Positions 9,911 through 21,500 of a stretch of DNA of 64,000 nt are shown one piece after another. The notes below the pieces were generated by a model. That model worked only from the letters and a program-made list of their open reading frames with translations, was not told the DNA's origin and did no database searches. Origin of the DNA: Brachypodius melanocephalos (Eukaryota; Chordata; Aves; Passeriformes; Pycnonotidae); contig VZSR01001755.1 of assembly GCA_013398615.1 (NCBI GenBank), positions 1,627,180 to 1,691,179 of the forward strand, written 5' to 3'. Each line of letters starts with the position of its first letter. The stretch's first letter is position 1. Position numbers and translations under genes: made by a program.

Positions 9911-10150
9911 CTCCGGTTGCAGGGCCATGGGAGGCTCCAGGCAAATGCCAGCAGAGTTGTCTCGCTTTGCTCCCGTGGTTCTGCCCTCCGAGGAGGCTGG
10001 GAAGGGAAGAGGAGGTGGGGGATTGAGAGCGGAGAGAGAGAAGGGGAAAATGAGGCTGAGGATGAAGCGCAAGCCATGGGTTGTTCCATGGACTGCAAAA
10101 TTCCCAGTTTCCTCCCATTGGCCTCCAAACTCTGATGGGATGGTGGAGGA
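9911..10150. other. Purine-rich intergenic sequence
   Basis: 10000-10065 is dominated by G and A. Nothing coding is recognised. Confidence 0.45.
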
Positions 10151-10512
10151 TATTCCTTCATATTCCTCCATTCCTCCATTTTCCCCCGCTTCCTTTTCCT
10201 TTTTCCTCCATCCTTTTCCTCCATCCTTTTCCCTCCATCCTTTTCCTTTTCCTCCATCCTTTTCCTCCATCCTTTTCCTTTTCCTTTTCCTTTTCCTTTT
10301 CCTTTTCCTTTTCCTTTTCCTTTTCCTTTTCCTTTTCCTTTTCCTTTTCCTTTTCCTTGTCCTTGTCCTTTTCCTTGTCCTTTTCCTTGTCCCTTTCCCT
10401 TCCCCTTCCCCTTTTCCCTTTTTTCCCTTTTTTCCCTTTTTTCCCCTTTTCCCCCTTTTTTCCCTTTTTCCTTTCCCCTTTTTTCCATTTTTCCTTTTTC
10501 CTCTCCATTTCA
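10151..10512 (+). repeat. Long pyrimidine tract built on (CCTTTT)n
   Basis: About 360 bp almost free of purines on the plus strand. It begins as CCTCCATCCTTTT units, becomes a regular CCTTTT array (about 10265-10355), then shifts to CCTTGT and CCCTTTT variants. All long frames here (Phe-Leu/Phe-Ser runs on plus, Lys-Gly/Lys-Glu runs on minus) are translations of the repeat. Such homopurine-homopyrimidine tracts with mirror symmetry can form intramolecular triplex DNA. Confidence 0.96.
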
Positions 10513-11643
10513 GCCCTGAAATCTAGCAGGGCAGTGCCTTTTGGAAAATACCTTTTACAAGCAAAAAAAGAATAATTGCAAAAACCATTATTACAGATAA
10601 TAAAAATCACCCTCTGCTATTCAGAGAGATTGCAAGATGTGGAATTTGGAGAATTACAGCAGAAATTATATTTTATTTTTTGTTTTGTATGTACCCATTT
10701 ATTAATGAGATATTTAAAAGAAAAAAAAACATAATTTTTTTTTGCTATTTATCTTTAATAAGACTTGATAAAATTTTCCTGCATTCTGGATTTTTTCAGC
10801 ATCAAAAAAAAATTTTTCAGTGTCACATTTCCCCCACAGACTGTTTATTAGAAAATGTATTAATTTTTTTTTTCACAAAGTATCAGTTTTATGGCAAGAG
10901 CCATCCAAGACCTCAGAGTTGCCAGACCCTCAGATGAATAAATCCAACAGAGTTTTCTCCCGACTGTTCTGGTTCTGGGGTTTGCATCAATTTAATCCAC
11001 ACAACTCAATCTGGGGGCAAAAAACCCCTGGGCTGGTTTTATTTCTTCTGCATGGGGGAAAATTTATGGTGCAAAATTGCCAAATTTTCCTTTAAATTTG
11101 CCTTGTTGCATCCTTTCAAATATCACAAGCTATTACCTTTAAATCATGAAGCTGCCACTGTTATGCCTATAATTATTATCATCCTCTTTTTGCTTTCCTT
11201 CTTTCCTCTTTTCCTTTCAGACAGATTTTGCTGGATTTTTGGGGGGTTGATATTCCAAGATGTGGAGGTCTCTGGATGGGTTTTCTCATGCTGTATTTCT
11301 TTTTATGGAATATTTAGAAGTCAAACCAGGCTCGGACCCTGCTATTTCATGGTAAATTGGTGGAAATATCCATGTCCATAAAGTTTAGCGGGAATCAGGA
11401 GCAATGAGGGCACTTTTGGATGGGCTGGCCCATGCTGGAGTGAATTCCCTCCATCCAGCTCTGAAGGTGACACCACTTTAAAGAATCCCACAGGGATAAA
11501 TCACCAGACAAATCCATAACTCATTTCATCACCCTTAGAACATCTTCCATTCTCCTCCAGAAACGATTTCAACTTCCTGCCTGAGCAACCTTTGGACTAC
11601 TTTCCCAAATTAGGAGATTTGGGAATATTTTGAATATTCAGGC
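10513..11643. other. AT-rich intergenic sequence, no gene recognised
   Basis: Many short A and T runs (10717-10745, 10805-10818, 10862-10875). No repeat family identified. Confidence 0.5.
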
Positions 11644-11667
11644 TTTTTTTTTTTTTTTTTTTTTTTT
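11644..11667 (+). repeat. T24 homopolymer
   Basis: 24 consecutive T. No retrotransposon body could be recognised on either side. Confidence 0.97.
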
Positions 11668-12189
11668 GAGCTGCTCCGGTACAAGGCCGATGGGATTTAT
11701 ATTTAGTCTGTGTTCCAGTCCCTATTTTATAAACAGAGGAATTCTGAGACAAAATAATAATAGTGTGAAAATGGACCAACCGCAGTGACGGCAAAGGCAG
11801 GGATGGACTTTTGGAGTTTATGGTTACCCAGCGAATGTTTGGCTCCAGCGGTGGGTCCCTCATGTAAGATTCATTTTAATTACCCACTACACTCATATCT
11901 GAGTCAAAAAAAATAAACAGAGATAGGGAAAAGGGTAGGAAAGGCAACGGGCATGAAATCATGGAGTGGAAACCCGAAATGATGTATTTGCTTAATTTAA
12001 CCGAGGCGGCTCAGCCGTGGCTCTGCAGTGCCAGTGTGGGCAGCTGGGGATTTGTGCTTTTATCTGCCCAGAGAAGATTTTGTGCCCTCGGTTTATTTGT
12101 GTAACTCTGCTCCATTTCCAACTGCAGCAGCACATGCTGTTTGCCATTTTGAAAAAGGTCGTCAAAATTCGGAGATAACGCATGAGTGC
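11668..12189. other. Intergenic sequence
   Basis: Unique and moderately balanced; 11950-12130 might be weakly constrained. Nothing recognised. Confidence 0.4.
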
Positions 12190-12640
12190 CTAGAACGTAG
12201 GAAATAAAAATATTTTCTTTTCCGTGTCCAGTAAATAATAAATATTTTAGATTTCGTCCCTTAGCTGGTCATTTGGCTTTCCCAGTTGGAAACATTGCTG
12301 CTGTACAAGTCAGGAGTCACTCTAGGAAAAGGGTAGATGTTAAATTACATTTTCAGCTATCTTGACAAGCCGTACTTGGCACAGTTTTCTCAGGGAACAA
12401 GCTGGTCTATAGATTTCTGAGAAATTAAAACCATATGGCAACACCTTGGAGGAAAAAAAAGCAGCCCTTCTCTGGAAGCATCCTTGGAGTTTTCAAAATG
12501 TATGTGAATTAAATATAGTCGTGTTTATTTAGAAAGAATCTGTTCGGATTAGACCCGGAGCCCTCGTTCCTGCTCCAAGAATTAAATTGCCAATAAAGCC
12601 ACAATGGGAGAGAACCTCATGATTGCACTGCTGTTCACAA
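12190..12640. promoter_or_regulatory. Candidate conserved non-coding block
   Basis: Unique sequence without tandem or interspersed repeats, with AT-rich cores (AGTAAATAATAAAT, GTTAAATTACAT, CCATATGG) spaced through 450 bp. No frame of note. The CNE call is by texture; no alignment was available. Confidence 0.35.
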
Positions 12641-13139
12641 ACTCGAGCTGAATTTGGGGTTAATTTTGGCTAAACCGGGCTTTTCTGCAGACATTTAAAT
12701 TAGGGCATCAATCAGAGGACGAGGGGTTTCCTCGGGTAATTGGTGTGATAATATCGGCGCTGGGAGGAGATTCCACTCATCCCTGGCACTGCAAAAGCTG
12801 CAGAAGATGTCAGGTAAAGTTAAAAACCCCTGGAGCTGTGCAGAGCAGCAGTGACCTGGCCCTGAGGACAAAGATCCTTCCAAAAATTCCCGTTTTGGGC
12901 CATGGAGGTGGAGCCCAAGAATGCAGCTGGACACAGCCCTATTCCTTAATAAATTAATCTAAAATGGTTTCTAATCAAAATTTAGAGCCTCATTTCTGCA
13001 GGGCAGTGAGGAGAAGCTGCCTCACGGTGCCTCCTCCTCCTCCTCACGTGCCTCAGCTGGAAAAAGGTGCTGGAAAAAAAAAAAAAAAGTCCCTTTCCTC
13101 CTGAATTATCTGGTGACATTACAAGCTTTGACAAGAAGA
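12641..13139. other. Intergenic sequence
   Basis: Unassigned; includes an A run at 13074-13088 and a CCT-rich stretch at 13031-13045. Confidence 0.45.
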
Positions 13140-13630
13140 GAAATCTCCTCCAACTCCTCTCCGGCCCAATATGTGGTCAAATATATGACTTCAGCGGAAA
13201 GCATTTGATTAGATGGATGTAGGGGATATAAAACCCTTCAATTGGGGACAGATCTTTTCATATAGGAAACATATTTTCAACGTTGGATTTTATGGCGGCG
13301 AGGAAGTGCGTAAAAAACTTTTCAGCAACATAATACCCAAAAAAAAAAAGAAAAGAGAAAAAAAAAAAAAAAGCTGAAAGCCCTCAATTTTCCCCTGCCT
13401 CTGCTGCTGTAGACTTCTTGTATATTTGCACATTTGGATATGATGACAATTAGTTCTGTGCTGCGGGACTGGATTGATTTCGCTGCCTGGGCCCCGTCCA
13501 GCTCAAACCTCGCAGGTTCAAATACAGAAGCTTTTGGTTAATGAACTCCAGAAAGTGTAAAATCCTGAGGCCCTGCAGTTACACAATCGCCCTTCCCAAC
13601 AGCAGCACTAATATCTAACAAGGCCAGCTA
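13140..13630. promoter_or_regulatory. Candidate conserved non-coding block, split by an A-rich tract
   Basis: 13140-13330 and 13380-13630 are unique and motif-rich (TTTGATTAGATGG, TCATATAGG, GACAATTAG, GGTTAATGA). The two halves flank an A-rich low-complexity stretch at 13338-13373. Inferred from texture. Confidence 0.35.
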
Positions 13631-13656
13631 CTGTTCTACCCCTTTAGAAGAAGCTC

Positions 13657-13751
13657 ATAAAAAAAAAAAGGAGGTTTAATTTGTCTGGGAAAAATAGACT
13701 TTAAAATAAAAAAAAAAAAAAAAAAAATGAAAAAAAAAAAATTAAAAAAAA
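13657..13751 (+). repeat. A-rich low-complexity tract
   Basis: Three A runs broken by short words, the longest about 22 A near 13709-13730. Confidence 0.93.
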
Positions 13752-14396
13752 TGAGTTCCCTGGTGGAAAAACATGTATTATGGAGCCTTCCCCATGAAAT
13801 GTCTTGGAAATTAGGCAAAGTTAACATGTCCACTTGGAGCTGAGCCAGGAAATGAACAGTGGATGTTCTCTTGTAAAAATCCCTGAAAGCTGCGAGGAAC
13901 CCATAAACAGTTTGCAGAGTGAGGCAAAATGGAGCATTTTACGTTCCCTAATGGAAATTCAGCTTATTTGTACATGGATTCAAAGGGACAACGTGATGTC
14001 ATCAAATGATTGAAGGTCAGCAGCACGGCAAGAGTCAATATTCTGTGGTGGATGGAAACATCCCATTCTTCCCGAGGTATTTTGGAGGAGCCACCAACAC
14101 TGGGGTTTGTCTTGGCCCTCTGGAGCTGGTACAGGAAAACCTCAGCAGCTCTATTCCTGGAATTGCAAGGTGGGAAGTTTACTGTTACCATCAGCCCAAG
14201 GAGGGCCTGCAGGAATATTGGGGGAAAAATTCCCTTTGGGTTCAGCAATCATTTCCTGGAGAAAGCCTCACCTTTGGGTGGTGGGGCTGAAGCTGGCAGA
14301 GATATCTCCAGGATGAACAGGGAGATGGGCAGGTCAGGGATTCCAGTGCAGATTTCCTACAGGATTTTCCAACAGATTCCAACAGATATCCTACAG
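13752..14396. other. Intergenic sequence, possible conserved stretch at 13830-14030
   Basis: 13830-14030 is unique with TTTACGTTCCCTAATGG and GTGATGTCATC (CRE-like palindromic core). The rest is unassigned. Frames up to 162 codons end in the following A run and show no domain. Confidence 0.4.
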
Positions 14397-14418
14397 AAAA
14401 AAAAAAAAAAAAAAAAAA
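14397..14418 (+). repeat. A22 homopolymer, followed by an 18-bp direct repeat
   Basis: 22 A, then two copies of CTTTGGAGGGCCAAAG-type sequence between 14421 and 14460. Upstream, 14360-14396 repeats the word TTCCAACAGAT / TCCTACAG. Confidence 0.9.
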
Positions 14419-14460
14419 GATCTTTGGAGGGCCAAAGCTCCTTGGAGGGCCAAAGCCCCT

Positions 14461-16000
14461 CCTGGGCAGAGGGAGCTGGGATGTCCCTCAGCCTTTGACT
14501 TGCAGCCAGACCCCCTTTCCTGGTCTTCCAAAATGTGAGATTTGAGCCCTCCTTTCACAATATGACTTCAGTTTGTGCTGTGGTGTTGAGCCTGTGGTAG
14601 AAAAGGCGAATTTTGGAGCGTTGTCCAGCTCTGATACTGTTCTCCCAAAACTTTAGGACCAGCTGAGGCAGGAACAGCCCTTCCATGTTTTGTCCAAAGG
14701 CAGAGGAGAGCAGAGCAGTGGAAGGTTCAAGGAGGGGCTTGCAAAAAGGTGAAGAGGAATATTTTTGCCCAGGTAATATAATTCCCCTAAATTATTGAGA
14801 ACTGCAAAAGTTTGTTCCTCAGCAGTTACCTGAACATCCTCAAAGCTCAAGTTTCACTAAATAATCCCCTTTTTTCCCCCTGAATCTCTCTTAATTAAAT
14901 TATGTATCCTCCTTAGCTTCTCGAGCTGAGAGTGATTTTTGAGTCTTTTTTTTTTCCTTATCTGAGTAGTTTTGTTCATGACTGTAATTTCTATTGCATG
15001 AAAACATCCACATCATTTTGATAAGGGATGTCGTGCACTGCACTCAGTTCCAAGCATTGCCATCCGTTCAAAAATTGAATAAAACCTGGTCTAACTCAAC
15101 TTTTAACAGAAAGAACCAATTCAGAATTAACCTCTAACCAAAGACGAGTTTGCAAATCTGAACTGGTAATAGAACTCCACATCCTGGACTATTTAGCAGG
15201 AATATTGAAAATCTCATCAGGAATGATCTGGCTGACAAGAGGGAATAAAGGAATAATAGAAATAATTAATATAAAATACTCAAATAGTGGAACTCAAGAC
15301 AGAGCTCACCCAGGAATCTCTCCAGGCTGTGTTGCTCTGTACAGACACAGCTGGGTTTCTTTTACAGATATTTTCCTGCAGGGTTTTGGAAGGGATCAGG
15401 ATGATCCCGATTTTTTTACAGAAATCCACATGCACAGCAACATGATGTGAGACTACTGAGGCCAGCTGGAGGCAAACAGCAGAATACAGGTGATTTTTAT
15501 TCCCTGACTTCTATCTCCTCAGCACTTTCTTATTCCATAGATTAATATCCATTCTCTCTAAAAAAATTTCTGAAATAAGGTGAGAGCTTCTGCTCTGAAG
15601 AAGATGAGAAAATGGGAAATCTTCAACCACTTACTAAGAAATCAATGCAAATTTCTTAAAAACTAAAGCCCTTATTTTAATTTTTTTTTTTTCCTTTTGA
15701 AGGAAACTTCTCAATCAGTCTAGATTTTTTTCTAGCACTCATTTGTCTCCCACCTTGACAGGAGGTGAGGGCAGATCCAGAGGAACAAATCCCCATTTCA
15801 TCCCCTCGCTGAATTTCATGGCTGCTGCCAGCTGGGAGGTGGGAGAGATGGGCCGAGCCCAGGTGGTGGGCTCCAAAAAGCAGATAATTTAGGAGTGACA
15901 TTTATTTGTATAAAAAACAGTGCCTCCCCTTCCCTACCTGTAAGGCAGGGCCCTTTTCACGACTGCTGCCCACAGCTGCAAGGAAAGCAAATTGGAATCA
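14461..16000. other. Intergenic sequence with a possible conserved stretch at 14880-15075
   Basis: 14880-15075 is unique and AT-balanced (CTTAATTAAATTATG, TTCTATTGCATGAAAAC). The remainder is unassigned. No frame over 81 codons and no named repeat. Confidence 0.4.
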
Positions 16001-18186
16001 AAGGAGATGCCAAGAACAGCACTTGCTGGTTGGGAACATTGCTGGTTTATTATAGGAAAATACCTGTATCACACTCGTAAAGGAACTGGTGAAAATGTAG
16101 GTAGGCTCCCCTTTCTACCTCCTTCCACCTCCCCACACCTCCACACAAACCCTGCCTTTCTTCCCAACCCCAAGTCCAGCCAATTTCTTTCCCTGAGCAT
16201 CAAGGAAATCCCAGACAAAGCCCTGTTGGAGCAGGAGGAATCTCTTTCCACCATGATTCCAGAAGATTTCAATCCCAAAGGTGTGGTTTGGGATTTCGCT
16301 CCCCAAAATTCTGCTTGGGAGTTGCAGCACAGGTAGGTTTGTGTCCCTTGTGCTTATCCTGCCACGAGCAGATGGGATTCTGGAAGGTTTCATTGGATGC
16401 ACCCCCAGATGTTGCTGGGAGGAGGAATTGGGGAGGATAATGCACAAATCTTCCCTGCTCAGCCTTCCCGTGGAGCTGCTCGGGGCTGGAGCTGAGCAGG
16501 ATCCGTGAAAAGAGCACAGAATTTAAATCTTGTTTTCTCGCAAGAAACCGAATCTTGATAACAGGGCCGAGTCCTGGTGGGAGCCCAGCCAAGTCTTCCA
16601 CGCATTCCCTCAGGTAGGAAAGTGCTGAGCAGCATTTCAAAGCCCAGCCCCTCCCGGTTTTTCCTAAAAGAGCTCTTTGGTGGCTCCATGGGCTGTGGTT
16701 TCTGAGGTTCCCGGGCTGGACACGCTGGTTCCCCACAGGACATGGGGCTGGAGCCTCTTGGGGAGGGATTTTCCCTGCTGGACAGATCCATATCCCCACC
16801 CTGTGGCATGACCTGGAGGCCGCAGAGCTTCAGCATTCCTTGCTGGGACACTCTCCTGCTGCCTCCAAGCTCGGAAAAAAAAGGAGCAGGATGGATCTGA
16901 GGGGTGGCGAAGAGAAGGTGACTCCAAACTGCTGGAGGACGGCAAAAAGCAGAGCTGGGTCCCCCCCCCCAAAAAAATCAAAATCAAATTCACTGCATCA
17001 GGAAAGACCCTCTGACTTCTCCACCCGTAGGGACAGGGGAATTTAACACCTGGAATGCAGCCAGAGGCTGAAAGATCTCCTAACTTTAATGTCTGCACCA
17101 AGGCTACTCCATTGCTCTACAACATCTTCATTCCCCATCAGAACATCCACCCCAAAACCCCTCTGCACAAACCTTGTCCCCCCAGCAGCCCCCACGGGGG
17201 GAGCACAGCAGCTTTGGGGAATTATGATGGCTTCAGGCAGCCTGGGGTTCTCCCCACCCTGAGCCCCAATTTCTGTTATGCCACCGTAAATCCAGAGAAA
17301 CTCCAGTTATTCCGCTGGGCCAGGGCTGGGGGGAAGCCAAAATAAACACAAAGGGGTTGTCAGAGCAGTTATATCACATTGGCAGCGGCTTAAGTGAAGG
17401 CATAATTTGCGCTATTTTTTAATAAAATGGTGTCTTAGGTCATTAGGAATGAGGCTCTGCAAACACAGCCACGAGGAACTTTCTTCATGGGAGCAGCTCC
17501 TGTGCTGGACACTCGTGTGAGGAGCAGGAAGGTGCCAGATGTTGGGGTTTGAGCCCGATCCATCCTGACTGGCGGCAGCTGGAGCTCTGCTTTGCTGTGC
17601 TCAGACAGGAAAATATCTGCTGGATCAGGCCCTGCTGAGAGCAGCACCCAGGGAGGATAAAAATCATGGCTGGGACACCTTGCAATGGGTTTCTGGCGGG
17701 TTCTGTAAAGAAAATCTTGAAGCTTCGGGGTGGTAGGGCTTGTAAAAGGTGTAAAAATCAGCCTGGCTTTGTGTGGCAGTCCCAGAGGCAGGTGAGGGAT
17801 GGGACTTTTGGGCTCCTCTGAATTGTTTGGCTTTAAAACCGCGTGGGAGATGGGGAGGGAGTTGCAATTCAGAGAGAAATCCCTCGCGTTCGGGTCTCAT
17901 CCCTCCGTGCTCCCTGTGAAGCAGCAAAGAAAGAAAATTCCTGTCACAGAGCCCAGATCCTCCCCAGCCATCCCCACAGCGATATCCCAGGAAAATCCAG
18001 GACAGCTCTAAGCTCCAGACCCGCTGGGGATGCAGGAGCAAGGGGAGGGAGATGGCAGGAGGAGCTGGAAGGGCAGATCCTGCTCCCACTGAGCCCAGGG
18101 CAGCACTCCCACACCTCTGGGTCCTTCTGGTTTTGCCCCACGTGAGGTTCTGGGGATGATTTTCCACTCTGGGGGAGGTTTTGTTG
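16001..18186. other. Intergenic sequence, moderately GC-rich, no gene recognised
   Basis: Contains a C9 then A7 run at 16962-16978. Many overlapping frames (to 176 codons) on both strands reflect low stop density, not coding. No domain is recognised in any. Confidence 0.5.
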
Positions 18187-18408
18187 GATTTTAGGGAAAG
18201 GTTCTTCCCTCAGAGGGCACTGCCCTGGCTCCCCAGGGAATGGTGACATTCCCAAGGCCACCAGAGCTCCAGGAGAGTTTGGACACTGCTCCCAGGGATG
18301 CCCAGGGTGGGATTTTGGGGTGTCTGTGCAGTGCCTGGGGTTGGACTGGAAGATCCTTGTGGATCCCCCTCCAGCTCAGGATATTCCACAATTCTGTGAT
18401 TCCATGAC
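18187..18408 (+). mobile_element. CR1-type LINE, 3' end
   Basis: Reads in CR1 sense orientation. It opens with a GGTTCTTCCCTCAGAGGG word, continues through CTCCCCAGGGAATGG and GGTTGGACTGGAAGATCC, and closes with ATTCTGTGATTCCATGA, the octamer-like 3' tail typical of avian CR1. It is 5' truncated as most CR1 copies are. No reverse transcriptase domain remains. Confidence 0.8.
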
Positions 18409-19744
18409 CTAAAGTGAAACATTGCACTCAGCTCCTTCCAGGTAAAAGGTGTCTGGGGGTCCAGGAGCGAGAAATGGAGTTTGTTGGGGGGTTGTTTCCA
18501 ATGGAAACTTGTTCCAGTATCCCTTTAAAAATATGTTCCAGGGAAAGCACAAGGAAATTAAGTTCCCCATTTCCCCCTGCCCCCAGCCCAGCTCCATTCC
18601 CAGACATAAACCAACACCTTGAGATTTCGTTTTGAAGGCTCCTTTCTTCAGCTTTTTCAAGACAAATTTTACCTGGCTTAGAGTTTTAAATTTTTTTTTT
18701 TTTTAAAGGCCCAAAAATCAATTAACCACGGGTTTTTACAGAGTGGGGAGGAAGGTAACTCACCCCACTGGGCACAAATTGATTTCTGGAGGCACAAGGA
18801 CCAGTAAATTGGAATCAAAGGAGAGGTTTTTTTTTTTTTTTTTGGCCACAGTGCCCTGGTGTGGAGCTTCCTGCAGGTCCCACGATGTGGGGCAGCCCCT
18901 GGGGTGCACAATTTGCAGCAGAGGCCCCTCACTGCAGAGCTGCCCTGTCACAGGGAGCTGAGATGTTTTCCTTGGCCAGGGGAGCTGCAGGAAATAAATG
19001 ATTCTGCAGCCAGAGCTGGGCATGGGGTGCAGAGAACTGGACACCTTCCCAGTGGCCTCTTGCCTAGAATTGGCTCTGGATTCTCGGAGCTGGGCAGGAT
19101 TTGCAGGAGGCAGATGTGGATTAATTCCCAATTCAGGTTTATCTCGACACCTCATGAGAGGACAGAGCGGTGCCTCAGCAAATCTCCCTCAGCAGGACCC
19201 AAAGTGTCTCTCACCAGAGCTGGGGAACAGAATTCAGCCCCATCTCTGCATGGTTGGTGCTCAAACCTTGTGTTTTATCCCCTCTTTCAGAGCTGGACAG
19301 AAAGACTCTCAGGTAAACTCATTTCTGGTGTAACTCCATCAAAACCATGTGTGAAAGTCTCCAAAAATTATGACAGTTATCTAAAAAAGGGGGGAAAATC
19401 CCTTAGACAATGTTCCTTTTGCCATAAAATCCATTTGCATTAGGAGTAGAGGAGAAAGAATCCCCTCAGCTTTTGCTTTCATTCATTAAAGGTCAGATTA
19501 AAAATAACATTTTCAATAATCACCTACAGAAGTCAAGGGCATCCTATGCAAAAAATCCAGAATGATGAACTTAAATGTGCTTTTCTTTTAAAAATGTGAT
19601 CAGGTAAATAAAAATTGTGTTCTGCTATGGCTTATCTGGCTCTAGTCAAGTGCCTGTCCTGCTCTCCTTGGGATTTCACTGCCTTGTACCTGTGTGTCTC
19701 AAAAATCTTTACATATTTGACTGATGCCTGGAGTTTTTCATATA
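18409..19744. other. Intergenic sequence, no gene recognised
   Basis: T runs at 18691-18704 and 18828-18843. A 194-codon frame (18859-19443) has no recognisable domain. Unassigned. Confidence 0.5.
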
Positions 19745-20182
19745 TTTCATGTTCTGTGGTGCCCAGGGGTGCAGCTCTGAGCTCACAGTCAGGGTCACTC
19801 AGCTCTGCACACAGCACGGACACAAAACAAATCCTTTTCCTGCTGCACACCAAGGACAACTTTCAGCCCCAAAAGCACAACCAAGGGTGGCTGAAGGGAG
19901 GAACAAGAAGGATGGGAGCTGACAGCCTGGAGCTGGAATGGGACAATTCAACGCCAAGATGCAAATGGACCAGAACTGATCCAAGTGGGAGACCTGGTGA
20001 CCCTTTGTCCATTTTGTGACCATTTGGGGTCCATTTTGTGTCCATTTTGGGTCCCCCTTGGGTGTAGCCCTGCCCAGGCTCTTGTCCTGCCCAAGGTGGA
20101 TCCTAAAGGCCTTTTAATAAATCTCTGCTTTATTCTCCAGCTCTGTCCAGGCTCTGTCCCAGCTCAGCCTTCCCAAGGCATC
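19745..20182 (+). mobile_element. Solitary LTR-like block of an endogenous retrovirus
   Basis: Ends in an LTR-like region: TTTTAATAAATCTCTGC supplies a polyadenylation signal (AATAAA at about 20115), followed by a CT/GT-rich stretch and a CA terminus near 20180. Upstream is a GTCCATTTTG word repeated four times (20006-20052). It shares GCAAATGGACCA and TTTGTCCATTTTG phrases with the block at 46.5 kb, so both belong to one family. No gag, pol or env remains beside it. Exact ends and target-site duplication were not resolved. Confidence 0.6.
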
Positions 20183-20639
20183 ACTGATGTTTTCAAGCAA
20201 GGCAGACATGGCAGGACTTTCAAATCCTCTCTGTCCTCCAGGGGCCCTGCTGGGGTTTCATGGCAGCAGCAGCTGGTTCTCATGCTGGGGAGGCAGCCTG
20301 GGATCTCTCCTTCTCCGAGCTGTTCTGCACATTTACTGGGAAAAAGGAACGAGGAAAATGCTCTCAGATGGGGAAAATCACTTCCAGAAGCCGTTTCTGC
20401 AGCAGGTCACACAGTAGCTGCTGGGCAGGACCAGCCCCGATCAGGGCAATGCAGGGTGGCAGCTCCAGGCTGACATTTGGCTCCGCTGCTCGCCGAGATT
20501 TTCCTCCTGCCAACGTTTTACAATCCCACATTCCACGTGAGAAAGCGGGGAATTTGCTCCTTCCCAGCTTTACATTTCTCCCATCTGAGCACTCCTCCAG
20601 CAGCAATCCATCCCATGTGATAAGGCAAATCCTGCATTA
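20183..20639. other. Intergenic sequence
   Basis: Unassigned sequence after the LTR; nothing recognised. Confidence 0.45.
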
Positions 20640-20960
20640 TTAAAAGTGAGGGGAAGGGAATTCTTGCGCGGCGCTGGTGAATATTTGAGCGGGGTTTTTT
20701 ATTGTTTTTTTTTTTTTCCAGGATGTCTGGCTGTTATTTCATCTCGCCCATCCCCACAAAATAATTGGGAAGTCAAAGCACAGCAAATATCTCCCGGTGC
20801 TCGTTGGCCAGGACTGGGACATTATTGGGGAGTTAAGTGGATAATGGTGTGAAATAAGCCTATAAAAACCAACACACTTCAGAGTTAATATTTTTTCAGG
20901 GTGCAGTTAAGTTACTGTGACACATCTGTCATAACTCTTCTGGGGAGCTTCAGAATGTGT
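20640..20960. promoter_or_regulatory. Possible conserved non-coding block
   Basis: Unique sequence with CpGs at 20660-20695, a T run at 20707-20720 and AT-rich cores (AAATAATTGG, GTTAAGTGGATAATGG, CATCTGTCATAAC). Inferred by texture. Confidence 0.3.
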
Positions 20961-21298
20961 CTGATCTTTCCCCCTCGGAGCTGAAATGGATCTCCTGAGC
21001 TTCAGGAAACCCAATCCCCACAGGTCACTGGCAATAAGCTCTGGAGTGTCAGTACAGGCTGTGGTTACAGTGGCAGCCTGCAAGAAGCCAAAGCCTCATC
21101 CTGCCCTGAGGAATCTTCTTTTCCACCTGCGCAATTCCCCTCTGCAATTCACTCTCCAGGCTCTGGGTGGGATATTCTGGCGCCCATATCCTGGTGAAAG
21201 GCACTGCACCAACCCTTCGAAAATCTCTCTGAAAACTTTCAGATGAGGAGAATCTGGATGAGCCAATGGTTCCTTTCCTGGACTGAGATGGACACTGG
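20961..21298. other. Intergenic sequence
   Basis: Unassigned. Confidence 0.4.
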
Positions 21299-21500
21299 CA
21301 AAAAAAAAAACCAACAAAAAACCCCCCAAGAAACAACAACAAAAAAAACAAATCAAACCAAACCAAAAAGCCAACCCCTCCCCCCAAACCCCCCCCAAAC
21401 CCCCAAACAACAACTAAAAAACTCCCAAACAACAAAAGAAAAACACACACAAAAAAAAAAACACCAAAAAATCCACCAAAAATCAAACCAAAACCAAATT
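21299..21500 (+). repeat. A+C-only low-complexity tract
   Basis: About 200 bp with almost no G or T on the plus strand: A runs, CCAAA and CAACAAC words, and at 21375-21404 four C blocks (4, 6, 8, 5) separated by T, AAA and AAA. The minus strand there is a canonical G-quadruplex motif. The frames (Pro/Lys/Thr/Gln-rich on plus, Gly/Phe-rich on minus) are repeat translations. Confidence 0.95.

Noticed and set aside
9566..10526. Long open frames of up to 236 codons rich in Lys-Gly, Lys-Glu or Phe-Leu
   Set aside because: They translate the CCTTTT/AAAAGG repeat on both strands; no domain and no unique sequence support.
13512..13530. GGTTCAAATAC resembling a tRNA T loop
   Set aside because: No paired stem and no cloverleaf can be drawn.
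14397..14418. Poly(A) tail of a processed pseudogene or SINE
   Set aside because: No gene-like or SINE-like body is recognisable upstream and no flanking duplication is evident.
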